Assembly: GCA_000752035.1 (NCBI GenBank)
Contig: CCFE01000011.1
Coordinates: 539,933 to 603,932, forward strand
Direction of reading: 5' to 3'
Length of the DNA stretch: 64,000 bases
Source of the DNA: Bacillus rubiinfantis
GTDB taxonomy: Bacteria; Bacillota; Bacilli; Bacillales; Cytobacillaceae
Position 1 is the first letter of the stretch. Each line of letters starts with the position of its first letter. Under the pieces are notes generated by a model. It saw nothing but the letters and a program-made list of their open reading frames with translations, was not told where the DNA came from and ran no database searches. The position numbers and the translations under genes were made by a program. This document shows, in pieces, positions 54,501-62,060 of the stretch.

Positions 54501-54844
54501 TCTCGTTGCAACTGGATTTCTTTCAGCCTTTTTTCCCGGTAAGAAACATTTTCTTCAAAATCTAGCCTTTCCTTGATTTCGAGCATGACAGCCACGACGT
54601 GTTTACATTCTTGGTCATACATCTCAAAGGCGGGACAGTTACAATCGAATTCTAAACCAAGCTCACTCTCATAAACGCCCACTTGATAACGCTTTGTCCC
54701 TCTGACTACCGCATACCAGGCCTCTCTACTAGGATCATATGCCAAATCCTTTACTCTTCCTTGATTATAATAGGCCCGCCCCTTACGATAATTAAATGAG
54801 GAGAATAAATCTTTAACATCTGAGTCAGTTAATGAATGAATCAT
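51542..54844 (-). CDS. SWI2/SNF2-family helicase with SWIM zinc finger (YwqA-like)
   Basis: 1100 aa. SWIM motif at residues 68-82 (FDCNC ... CKH; C68, C70, C80, H82). A coiled, Gln/Glu-rich stretch follows (about 100-140). The SNF2 ATPase starts near 650: ADDMGLGKTLQS (Walker A), LILDEAQAIKN (DExx), LSGTPIENS, IFSQFTSMLHLIRDSL, LKAGNTGLNLTGAD and GRAHRMGQ (motif VI). Length and order match bacterial RapA/YwqA proteins, thought to remodel stalled RNA polymerase or DNA-protein complexes. Monocistronic. Confidence 0.93.
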   Translation of the reverse strand: MIHSLTDSDVKDLFSSFNYRKGRAYYNQGRVKDLAYDPSREAWYAVVRGTKRYQVGVYESELGLEFDCNCPAFEMYDQECKHVVAVMLEIKERLDFEENVSYREKRLKEIQLQREREQAEYERQQQERQALYIKQLTDQLIATFANHQQQMLLQADIEVKQPLAVEWICKVKKTYQQPVLTLEMKVGPKRTYVVKNLHDFLRAIRQKNHYPFTKSFSYDPTEYTFAAKDQEIIDLLQETTKNEEMYRNLQSPYSYGSASDGRTVTIPPLLADQLVEKLAARLTKFENKGNVYGQFHHYKNKLPLSIRLDKGSKEAFQLDVSDFGFVEYLEMYGYVVKENELYQLTQEQQDFFKEINKFIQLAHTPVIPISHEQIEPLLSSVGPILNEVGRLEVADSIATKIMQYPLKAKVYVDSNDGLLHMKLEYQYGEHSINPFVAQPVETETDTILIRDTEKEQLIMNILESTPLKSAGQELYLEGEEEIFEFLYEILPKLEELAEIFLTKQVQSFILPERHSPVMHADVDSSGNWLEVSFGMDGIEQSDIEQVLRSAIEKKRYYRLHNGTFVPLESEEFQTIQNVLLDFNIKSSQLKQESFRLPLYRGMELDNLVGEDKSKVKFGKTLRQLLTRLRHPEELDFELPSSLQAELRDYQYYGYQWLRTLGFYGFGGILADDMGLGKTLQSIALLAADVEEQKEQKERKPALIVSPASLVYNWKNEITKFAPSLRTEVLIGSPEERLEKLQSDSLPDIWITSYPTLRQDSEIYQQHAFRTLILDEAQAIKNYATKTAKAVRDIAAETRFALSGTPIENSIDELWSIFQVIMPDFFPSQKVFRQLPAEKVARMIKPFLLRRVKKDVLKELPDKIETVQVSELTKEQKELYLAYLEKIKTETSDSLQGEGFQKSRMKILAGLTRLRQLCCHPALFLENYQGESGKLQQLMDVVVNALENGRRLLIFSQFTSMLHLIRDSLDRADLSHFYLDGQTAAKERVQLVDRFNNGEADIFLISLKAGNTGLNLTGADTVILYDLWWNPAVEEQAAGRAHRMGQKNVVQVIRFITQGTIEEKMYELQQRKKELIETVIEQGDQAASRMTEEDIREILNI

Positions 54845-54987
54845 CCATATCCTCCATACTTGTGTTTATATTTTTGTATGTATATATAGTAACCCCAATT
54901 TTATGTATATGCTAGATTCCTAGTCTTGCCAAAATGTGTACATTTTAAACATCCACATCAACATGCAAAGAGCGTTTATTTTAACAA

Positions 54988-55166
54988 GTGGAATTTTACA
55001 ATGAAGAACGAGCAGATGAACTTGGCGAGGAATTGACAAGGAAATTTGGATTAAATTTAATTGGATGCAGGAAACTAAAGTTCGCAAAGCTGGTATTCGA
55101 ACAGTTTATGGAATTGTTAAAGACGAGGCTGAAACTGCGGAAATAATTATTGTTGGAAAAATTTGA
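54988..55166 (+). pseudogene. frameshifted RelE/ParE-like toxin remnant
   Basis: One frame reads EERADELGEELTRKFGLNL; after a shift the next continues WMQETKVRKAGIRTVYGIVKD and ends IIIVGKI and a stop. The second part resembles the R-x-V-Y-x-I-V core of RelE-family toxins. No intact start or antitoxin gene is present. The stretch has been overrun by the repeat that follows. Confidence 0.45.
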
Positions 55167-55490
55167 CAACTTTTCCCTTTCCGCCAGATTCTTGTCCATT
55201 AGACTGCTTCTATTGGACAACTTTTTGCTTTCCGCCAGATTCTTGTCCATTAGACCGCTTCTATTGGACAACTTTTCTTAAAAATCCAGTTTCTTGTCCA
55301 TTAGACCGCTTCTATTGGACAACTTTTCGCTTTCCGCCTGTTTCTTGTCCATTAGACCGCTCCTATTGGACAACTTTTCGCTTTCCGCCAAGTTCTTATC
55401 CATTAGACCGCTCCTATCGGACAACTTTTCTTAAAAATTCAGTTTCTTGTCAATTAGACCACTTCTATTGGACAACTTTTCACCTTTCGA
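55163..55490. repeat. six-copy 51-bp repeat with TTGTCCA/TGGACAA inverted words
   Basis: TTGTCCATTAGACCGCTTCT followed by ATTGGACAACTTTTCGCTTT recurs with a period of exactly 51 bp (TTGTCC-type words at 55192, 55243, 55294, 55345, 55396, 55447). Each unit has an inverted TTGTCCA ... TGGACAA pair. Because 51 is a multiple of three a frame stays open across the array, but no RBS exists. The rest of 54845-55675 has no gene apart from the toxin remnant. Confidence 0.92.
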
Positions 55491-55623
55491 AGAACAGTTT
55501 TAACTAATTTTTCCCTCCAGCACTTCGTTGAAGGACAATTTTGGCATTGAAACAGCTCTTTTTCCGCCAACCTATAAAATTTAGGAATCAACCATTTAAA
55601 ATACTAATCCAGACAATACGAAG

Positions 55624-55645
55624 GGGCAGCCCATGTCAGCTGCCC
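55624..55645 (-). terminator. hairpin after the DUF1028 gene
   Basis: GGGCAGC/GCTGCCC stem, weak T tract. It lies about 30 bp after the last gene of the operon. Confidence 0.5.
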
Positions 55646-55675
55646 ATCATAACGCTCATTCAGCGAATTATTAAA

Positions 55676-56374
55676 CTAATCCTGCAACAATCCCATTTCC
55701 CTCGAAGATTCGAAATCAAACTTCCCTTTTGGATTGGCTTTGGTTGGGAGCATTTGCACAAATGGAAATAGCTCACTTTTAGCAATTTCATAGATTCGTC
55801 GTAAATCCTTGACGGGGTCTTCATGTTCGTCCACCCGTAAATCGACCAATGGATAGTCTTCTGTATCGACCACTTTGACCGCCGCAGATTGGCGTCCACG
55901 TTTGTCCCCGCCTGCATCTTGGCCTGCTTGTAAGGCAATGATTAATCTTTCCGCAAGAGGAAGACCTTCACTTTCCACAAAAGCCCTTGCTGTCTCTAAA
56001 ATTGTATCCTCGCCAACAAGCATATTTCCTGCTACCCCATAATGATCTCCAACGACATGGCCAAACCAGCCATCGCATTTTTCACCGGTGAAGGCAACAG
56101 CTGTTCCAGTGTTATCGACAATTACAAACTGCCTAATTTCGGGCTCCGGATCCTCCCGCAGAATGCGCTCCTTCACTTCCTCCGCTGACAGCCCAGACTT
56201 TAGATAGTTTAATCCATTTATCCCTATATACGGATTTACAAACGATTGTGTCGCGATCCCTCCAACTCCCGCTTCAACAAATGGGCAAAGCATCCCCACC
56301 GCTGGGACTCTTGTCGTTACAGCTACACCAAATTGGCCCGTTTCTTTACACCTGGCTGTTATTGAGAAAGTCAT
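55676..56374 (-). CDS. DUF1028-family protein
   Basis: 232 aa from the ATG at 56372-56374, preceded by AAGGAGG. Family features: MTFSITARCKETGQFGVAV at the start (Ntn-hydrolase-like N-terminal strand), AGVGGIATQSFVNPYIG and GVAGNMLV. DUF1028 proteins resemble Ntn hydrolases and often sit beside M20-type amidohydrolases, as here. Likely hydrolysis of an amide or carbamoyl compound, unproven. Confidence 0.88.
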   Translation of the reverse strand: MTFSITARCKETGQFGVAVTTRVPAVGMLCPFVEAGVGGIATQSFVNPYIGINGLNYLKSGLSAEEVKERILREDPEPEIRQFVIVDNTGTAVAFTGEKCDGWFGHVVGDHYGVAGNMLVGEDTILETARAFVESEGLPLAERLIIALQAGQDAGGDKRGRQSAAVKVVDTEDYPLVDLRVDEHEDPVKDLRRIYEIAKSELFPFVQMLPTKANPKGKFDFESSREMGLLQD

Positions 56375-56395
56375 AATAAAATCCTCCTTCAATGG

Positions 56396-57685
56396 TTAAT
56401 TTTCGGTTTCGATAAGATCCTCTAACACTTCTTTTAACACATGGACTGCATATACACAGTCATTCAGCGATGTCCATTCACGCGGATTATGGCTGATACC
56501 ATCTTTACTCCTGACAAACAACATCGCCACCGGAATTTCCGTCCCTAGTATCATCGAGTCATGCCCAGCACCACTAGGTATGAAATTCGGTTTAATATCA
56601 TACTTTGAAAAAGCTTTGCTGATTCTATTCTGGAAATCTTCCGCAATTGGGACCGGCTTGATTCTAGTATTAATCTTGATTTCTACTTCAATCTGTCTAC
56701 CTGTTGAGATATTCTTTGCCTTTTCAATAATTAAATCAACGAGCTGGTCACGTGCAGGTTCATAAATATCGCGTATATCGACAACCAAATCTACCCGGCC
56801 TGGAATCACATTAACTCCGTTTGGCACAACGTTGATTTTTCCAACGGTTGCAACAGCAGTACCGGAAACTTGCTCAGGCAGTTTCTCAATCGCTTGAATA
56901 AACATTCCCGCAGCAACTAGCGGATCCTTGCGCCCCATCATCGGTGTATTCCCAGCATGGCCTGCCTCACCAATAAATGTTAGCTCCACCCATGCAGGAC
57001 CAGCGATTCCACTAACGATGCCAACAGGCTCGCCGGCTCGTTCAAGTACTTTGCCTTGTTCAATATGTACTTCTACAAACGTACCAATTTTCCCTTTTTG
57101 ACTAGCAGCATGTAAATACTGCTCAACACTGCTTCCAAAGGCGGTAATCACTTCGGCAAATGTTTTTCCATCCTCATCAACAAGACTATCTAGCTCTTCC
57201 TTGGTTATTTGCCCCATAAATGCCCTGCTGCCTGTTAAGCCACTTTTGAATCTCGATCCTTCTTCATCTGAAAAAATTGCCATGACAAATGGCTTCGCTG
57301 GGACGTAATTTTGTTCTTTCCAGGCCTCGACAACCTCTAGTGCAGCCAACACGCCTAAAGGTCCGTCGAAATTACCGCCATTTGGAACACTGTCCAAATG
57401 GGAGCCAGAGCCAACTGCTCGTCCCTGTTTACACCCATTCAGTTCCCCAAAAACATTTCCTGCCCCATCAATAGAAACTGCCAACCCTGCCTCTTTCATC
57501 CAGCCAATTACCATTTCTTTCGCTTGCTTTTCTTCCAGGGAATAGCCAGGGCGGTTTACACCGCCACTGTCTAACTTGCCAATCTTTGAAAGCTCATCGA
57601 GTCTAGCAGCTAAGCGCTCCCCATTCACTCCAGAATGACTTAGCTCCTGGTTATAATTTTCCATTAATTTTTGAAAAAAAGACAC
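56396..57685 (-). CDS. Zn-dependent M20 amidase: N-carbamoyl-L-amino acid hydrolase / allantoate amidohydrolase family
   Basis: 429 aa from the GTG at 57683-57685 (GGGGTG eight bases upstream). Motifs: GSHLDSVPNGGNFDGPLG (metal His and Asp), FSDEEGSRF (catalytic and metal Glu), EVHIEQGKVLE (metal His), AGHAGNTPM and SGAGHDSM (C-terminal His/Asp). This is the HyuC/AllC/AmaB pattern, hydrolysing N-carbamoyl bonds to amino acid, CO2 and ammonia, or allantoate. Operon with SSS symporter and DUF1028. Confidence 0.9.
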   Translation of the reverse strand: MSFFQKLMENYNQELSHSGVNGERLAARLDELSKIGKLDSGGVNRPGYSLEEKQAKEMVIGWMKEAGLAVSIDGAGNVFGELNGCKQGRAVGSGSHLDSVPNGGNFDGPLGVLAALEVVEAWKEQNYVPAKPFVMAIFSDEEGSRFKSGLTGSRAFMGQITKEELDSLVDEDGKTFAEVITAFGSSVEQYLHAASQKGKIGTFVEVHIEQGKVLERAGEPVGIVSGIAGPAWVELTFIGEAGHAGNTPMMGRKDPLVAAGMFIQAIEKLPEQVSGTAVATVGKINVVPNGVNVIPGRVDLVVDIRDIYEPARDQLVDLIIEKAKNISTGRQIEVEIKINTRIKPVPIAEDFQNRISKAFSKYDIKPNFIPSGAGHDSMILGTEIPVAMLFVRSKDGISHNPREWTSLNDCVYAVHVLKEVLEDLIETEN

Positions 57686-57706
57686 CTTGAAAACACCCCG
57701 TAACAC

Positions 57707-57829
57707 TTACCAAATTTTATTTCGTTTCAATTCGTAAAGAAAATAGCCAAAGATATAAAACATTAATCCGCCCGAGCCAATAATACTGACCCAAATTAAT
57801 AGTTGGAATAAACCCGCAGAGATTGTCAT
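57707..57829 (-). CDS. tiny membrane protein coupled to the symporter (downstream)
   Basis: 40 aa. ATG overlaps the symporter stop (ATGA) with GGAGGG upstream, so it is translationally coupled. One long hydrophobic helix (LFQLLIWVSIIGSGGLMFY) and a basic end KRNKIW. Small accessory proteins are known beside several sodium symporters. Absent from usual gene calls because of its size. Confidence 0.75.
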   Translation of the reverse strand: MTISAGLFQLLIWVSIIGSGGLMFYIFGYFLYELKRNKIW

Positions 57830-59250
57830 TTTTTCCGACCCTCCAAACCTACTTGATATAACCTATTCCAATCGTAATTGGCAGGTTTTGCAAGACTGCC
57901 AAGCCAACAAACAAGAAACGAAATCCAGCCGCTCACTACTACTCCCTGTAAATCGCCGACTGTATAATAAGCGATATATCCGCCGATTACGGCAAGAACT
58001 GCTGCCCAGAAACTGACATCGGAATTGAGTTTTTTCCAAAATAAACCATAGATGATTGGAAAAACGAAGGCGGCATTGATGACCCCTAGGAAGATGAGCA
58101 TCTGTAACATTGTTAGGAATTTAGGTAAACTGATTAACATTGCTAATATTCCGATAATGACAGTCAGATATCTCGCCATTTTTAACAGCTTTTGATTATC
58201 AGCCTTTGGATTAATAGTCTTATAGACGTCATTCAAAATCAACGAAACTAATGAGTTCAAAATCGCAGCAATCGTTGAAGCAAGTGCCGACCACACCCCT
58301 ACCAGGAATACCCAGCTGACAAATTTACCGCCATATATTTCGGCAATATAAGGGGCAACCTGATTGATTTGGGCAGGCGCCTGGCCTGTGCCGATGGCAA
58401 CAAATGCTAAAGTGGCCGTAGCTAACGGGACAAAGAACCAGCCAATTCCCGCTAAAGAGAAGATTCCCATTAACTTCTCTTTACGAACTGCATAGGCTCG
58501 TTGCCAGAAAGTATTATCCATGAATACTTCCCCTATTCCCATCATAGCCCCCGCAAACATAAACAATATACCCGCAGGAAGAAGCACATCAAGTTTTTCT
58601 GGAGCTAATTGTAGCATTCCGTCATAAACAGGTGACACTCCCGTTGAAAAGTAAACAATTGGCGGAACCACAATGACGACGATAAAAATCAACATCACTT
58701 GGAAAAAGGCAATTCCGGTTACAGATGAGAAGCCTCCCATTGAAGCATAGGCAATCACAATTACGAAGGTTAGAATAACAGCAAGCTCATAAGGGATATT
58801 AAAAACTTGCTCTAATAACAGTCCCCCGCCAATTCCCTGGGTCATTAACAAGCCGAAAATATAAATAAACACCATGATGAGGAAAAAGTAATAGTTCTTG
58901 TTATCAAAGCGATTCTTATAAAAATCACCGACTGTCTTCCCGTTTGGAATTACTTCATGAATTCTTTTTCCTAACGGAGAAAAGGCAACTACCGCAACCC
59001 CGCCGAGAAAGGAATAGCCGATTGCACCAATTACACCCATTCCATACGCAGCTTCAGGAGCGGCCATGATCGTATTGCCTGTGATCCAGAAGGCCAGAAG
59101 TGAGGTGGTTCCGAAAGCAATTCCGAGCTTCCCATTACCGGAGATGTAGTCATCCGCCGTCGACACCTTTCGAGAAATATACCAACTGGAGGCAATAAAG
59201 GCAGCTCCAAGTATCAGAATAACAATGATATTACCCCACGGAATGCTCAT
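57826..59250 (-). CDS. sodium:solute symporter (SSS family)
   Basis: 474 aa with about 13 transmembrane helices. SSS features include ISGNGKLGIAFGTTSLLAFW near 38, the GKTVGDFYKNRF loop near 105 and MGGFSSVTGIAFFQ near 172 (sodium-site region). Imports its substrate with Na+. Context (carbamoylase, DUF1028, PucR-type regulator) suggests a ureide, hydantoin-derived or N-carbamoyl amino acid. Flanked on both sides by tiny membrane ORFs. Confidence 0.9.
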   Translation of the reverse strand: MSIPWGNIIVILILGAAFIASSWYISRKVSTADDYISGNGKLGIAFGTTSLLAFWITGNTIMAAPEAAYGMGVIGAIGYSFLGGVAVVAFSPLGKRIHEVIPNGKTVGDFYKNRFDNKNYYFFLIMVFIYIFGLLMTQGIGGGLLLEQVFNIPYELAVILTFVIVIAYASMGGFSSVTGIAFFQVMLIFIVVIVVPPIVYFSTGVSPVYDGMLQLAPEKLDVLLPAGILFMFAGAMMGIGEVFMDNTFWQRAYAVRKEKLMGIFSLAGIGWFFVPLATATLAFVAIGTGQAPAQINQVAPYIAEIYGGKFVSWVFLVGVWSALASTIAAILNSLVSLILNDVYKTINPKADNQKLLKMARYLTVIIGILAMLISLPKFLTMLQMLIFLGVINAAFVFPIIYGLFWKKLNSDVSFWAAVLAVIGGYIAYYTVGDLQGVVVSGWISFLVCWLGSLAKPANYDWNRLYQVGLEGRKK

Positions 59251-59365
59251 CTTGTTCTTCCTCCCTGTTAAACTTCATTTCCCCATATAACCCAATCATC
59301 GGCCCAAATGTTGAGGCTATGACAATTAAAAACAACAAAATACTCGCGGTAATCCAGAAGCCCAT
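59231..59365 (-). CDS. tiny membrane protein coupled to the symporter (upstream)
   Basis: 44 aa. ATG with GGGAGG eight bases upstream. One hydrophobic helix (ITASILLFLIVIASTFGPMI), then a charged tail NREEEQDEH. Its last 20 bases overlap the symporter start, which implies coupling. Together with the ORF at 57707 it brackets the symporter. Confidence 0.75.
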   Translation of the reverse strand: MGFWITASILLFLIVIASTFGPMIGLYGEMKFNREEEQDEHSVG

Positions 59366-59444
59366 ATTTTTAACCTCCCTCAGTTATTTACAGTAATTAT
59401 AAAACATTCAGAAAATTATCGATATGTATGTTGTAGATAAAAAG

Positions 59445-59484
59445 AAAAGGCCCTAATTGTCTACAGCCAACAATTGGGACTTTT
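59445..59484 (-). terminator. terminator overlapping the end of the PucR-type gene
   Basis: AAAAGTCCCAATTGT pairs with ACAATTAGGGCCTTTT, followed by CTTTTT on the minus strand. The 5' arm lies inside the last codons. Confidence 0.75.
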
Positions 59485-61210
59485 CAAGATAATCTCGTAT
59501 TTTTATCGCTAAATAAAGTTCAAAGGCCTTTTCACCAGTTAAGTAGTCGTCACCTACTAACTTTTTAATGCTATTGATTCGATATTTAATCGTATTTTCA
59601 TGTAAAAACATTTTTGCTGCCGTTTGCCTCATGTTCTGGTTATATAGTAAAAATAATTCTAAGGTCTCCGCTAATTTTGTATTTTGCGCTAAATCATAAT
59701 CAACAATTTTCTTCAAACTCATCTTATAGTAGCTTTCCAATTCTTGAGGGTCAATATTGAGAAAGAGCCGATATACCCCCAACTCCTGGTAGGTTACAAA
59801 CTGCTCAGAATCGGTGTGAGTCTTTTTTAGGAACTCGATACATTTTAAGGAATCTCGTAAAGATAAATCAATATACTCCAAATTTTCCATCGGTCTACCT
59901 AGACCAGCATAAATTAATTGCTGATGTTCTAATTGCAATTTTCTAACAATCTCTTTGATTATTATTTGAACTTCACTTTCAGAGACTTTTTCATTAAAGA
60001 AAAACAGTATCTTATATTGTTTAGGATCTTCATATACTAGAGTTTTATACGGAAAAAGACGCAAATGTCGGTGCAGTCGCCGGGAAAATTGTTTCATAAG
60101 CTGAAAATCCTTCTCGTCTTTAGGTTGCTCAGCTTCAAGCGCTAACATGATGTACTGACTTTTTGGTTGCAATAAACCTTCTTTCTCTAGTAAAAGCTTT
60201 CCAAGATTAGGTTGAGTTAACAGCTCTTTCAGGATAAATCCTTCATGACTAAATTGATTCGAAATTTGTTGATTCAAAGATTGAAGTTCTAGGGCAAAAA
60301 CAGTTGTCGCTTGTTCGATTGCAAAAATATCAAGGGAGTCAAGTGGAGCATTCTTTTCTGTAACGATCATTAATCTTCCCGTTATTTCGCTCCCACACTT
60401 AACAGAAAACAGATAAACGTCATAGGTTACCTCTTTAATATGCACTTGTTCTTGGCCAAACTGACTACTTTCCCATCTATGGACTCGTAGTTCATTGCTA
60501 ACCTCTTGAATACAACTATCTGTATAGGATAATAAGTCAAAGAATTCATTTAACACCCCCACGGGCCTGTTTATCAATCCCGATAGCGTTTTGGTTATCT
60601 CTGCAAGGTCTTTATGTGACATATAAACATTCGTAAGTTCATCATGAATCTGATTTGATCTAGTATTCTTTGAAATAAGAGTAGCATTTTCAATCGCTAT
60701 CATCGCCTGATTGGCAAACGTCTGTAGAAGTTCAAGATTTTCATCTGTAAACTGCACATGTTCAGAAAAACTATCTATCGTCAGGACACCAAAGCACTCA
60801 CCTTGAGTGATTAATGGGGCACATATCGTACTTGTTGGCAGCATCCGCTTGTCCCCCAACGCCTTTTGATAAAACTCCATGTTTTTTTCTGACAGATCAG
60901 ACATTCCCCTTGATGTCTCTGTTCCAGATGTGAATAATTGTGCTTTCTTTAGTTGAAACGTCTTTCCTGACATTCCTTCAGTTGGCCTTAGTGATACCCT
61001 TTCTAAATAAGCCATATCAAAACCAACAGCTGATCGTGCCTTCAAACACTGATTATGAGAATCATACAAAAATAAAACACTGGCATCCGCCCAATCAAAA
61101 ACACTTAAAACCTCTTTAATTAAAAGATTCAAAACCTCATCTAAATTCCGAGTTGAAGTAAGAGCTTGAGTTGCCTTAATTAAACTTAAAAGTTGTCTTT
61201 CATAATTCAT
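59453..61210 (-). CDS. GAF-domain PucR/CdaR-type transcriptional regulator
   Basis: 585 aa from the ATG at 61208-61210 (AAAGGAG upstream). N-terminal GAF domain (about 5-175: GMSGKTFQLKKAQLF, CAPLITQGECFGVLTI). A middle region of about 200-480 with a GGDEF-like PucR module. A C-terminal HTH_30 (about 515-580: YNQNMRQTAAKMFLHENTIKYRINSIKKL). PucR proteins activate purine and ureide catabolism or respond to sugar acids. Upstream of, and probably controlling, the symporter-carbamoylase operon. Confidence 0.88.
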   Translation of the reverse strand: MNYERQLLSLIKATQALTSTRNLDEVLNLLIKEVLSVFDWADASVLFLYDSHNQCLKARSAVGFDMAYLERVSLRPTEGMSGKTFQLKKAQLFTSGTETSRGMSDLSEKNMEFYQKALGDKRMLPTSTICAPLITQGECFGVLTIDSFSEHVQFTDENLELLQTFANQAMIAIENATLISKNTRSNQIHDELTNVYMSHKDLAEITKTLSGLINRPVGVLNEFFDLLSYTDSCIQEVSNELRVHRWESSQFGQEQVHIKEVTYDVYLFSVKCGSEITGRLMIVTEKNAPLDSLDIFAIEQATTVFALELQSLNQQISNQFSHEGFILKELLTQPNLGKLLLEKEGLLQPKSQYIMLALEAEQPKDEKDFQLMKQFSRRLHRHLRLFPYKTLVYEDPKQYKILFFFNEKVSESEVQIIIKEIVRKLQLEHQQLIYAGLGRPMENLEYIDLSLRDSLKCIEFLKKTHTDSEQFVTYQELGVYRLFLNIDPQELESYYKMSLKKIVDYDLAQNTKLAETLELFLLYNQNMRQTAAKMFLHENTIKYRINSIKKLVGDDYLTGEKAFELYLAIKIRDYLEKSQLLAVDN

Positions 61211-61419
61211 CAACTAGAACTCCTTTCAAACGGGACACTAGTAAAAAATTCATGACAAAAAGCCCCGTTTTCAACCGTTTTGTTTAAAGGTGATACCAGG
61301 TATCCTACCATCGGACGCTAACCTAGAACCTCCAAGAAAAAATAGGTTATATCATAAATTATACAAGTACACTATTAGTGTAAGCACTTATAAAAATTGA
61401 CCTTGGAGGGGCAAAACGT

Positions 61420-61666
61420 ATGAAAATATCCTATTTATGGAAAAATAGGTTCAAAAATAATCACCTATACATTGATAGGGTTGTTAGTAGCATGTATTCC
61501 GGCATTATTAGCAGTTACTTTTCTGCAAATGATTGGATGGGATACATTTTTTATCGTATGCGGAATCACACCTATTTTAATAGGCTCAATTTACCTTACT
61601 AATAAGAAAACGTTTGAAAAACCAAATGGAAAGTATCTGATCTCGGCCCTATCCTTTGTGCAATAA
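61420..61666 (+). pseudogene. possible frameshifted small membrane protein (DUF5316-like)
   Basis: An ATG with TTGGAGGGGC upstream starts one frame (61420), but the coding-like sequence continues in another: YGKIGSKIITYTLIGLLVA, then two hydrophobic helices ending at 61666. One inserted or missing base near 61425 would join them. The hydrophobic core resembles DUF5316-type small proteins. A terminator follows, which supports a real transcript. Confidence 0.4.
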
Positions 61667-61679
61667 AACTTTATCACAT

Positions 61680-61700
61680 TGGGGCACTGACCCCTTTTTT
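61680..61700 (+). terminator. terminator of the small membrane gene
   Basis: GGGG/CCCC stem with loop CACTGA, then six T on the plus strand. Confidence 0.65.
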
Positions 61701-61701
61701 A

Positions 61702-61842
61702 TTACCTAAAATAGCGCAAAGAGTATAGGCGATCTTTGTGTTCCTCGTAGAGCTGTTCTACCCTTTCTTGGCGGATTGCCTCTTGAACACTTATCTTACG
61801 CTTCTTTATGTTAATCGTTAGGAATAGAATATTTATCGTCAT
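61702..61842 (-). CDS. yrzI: YrzI-family small protein
   Basis: 46 aa, too short for most gene callers. Starts TINILFLTINIKKRKISVQE, continues with a charged helix (EAIRQERVEQLYEEHKDR) and ends YFR, the layout of YrzI. ATG follows AAAGGAGGAACACGGAA. The function of the family is unknown. Confidence 0.78.
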   Translation of the reverse strand: MTINILFLTINIKKRKISVQEAIRQERVEQLYEEHKDRLYSLRYFR

Positions 61843-62060
61843 TTCCGTGTTCCTCCTTTAGAAATATCCTTTTTTTTACTCGGTCCATTGCCCTTGGAAT
61901 TTATATGGCAATAATTCCCTCATATTTATTATAAAAGTGAAATCAATTTCTAAAAAGTGAAATTACTTTCTGCTTTTTTCACCTTTTCTATTTGCTTTAA
62001 GTGTAAGTAGTATAGAATGAAGGGATGGGGAATAAGAAATGATGAATGAGGAGGGGTTTG

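Noticed and set aside
55163..55507. 114-aa open frame with 17-residue repeats across the 51-bp array
   Set aside because: The frame is open only because the period is a multiple of three; no RBS, odd composition, and the repeat logic is at DNA level.
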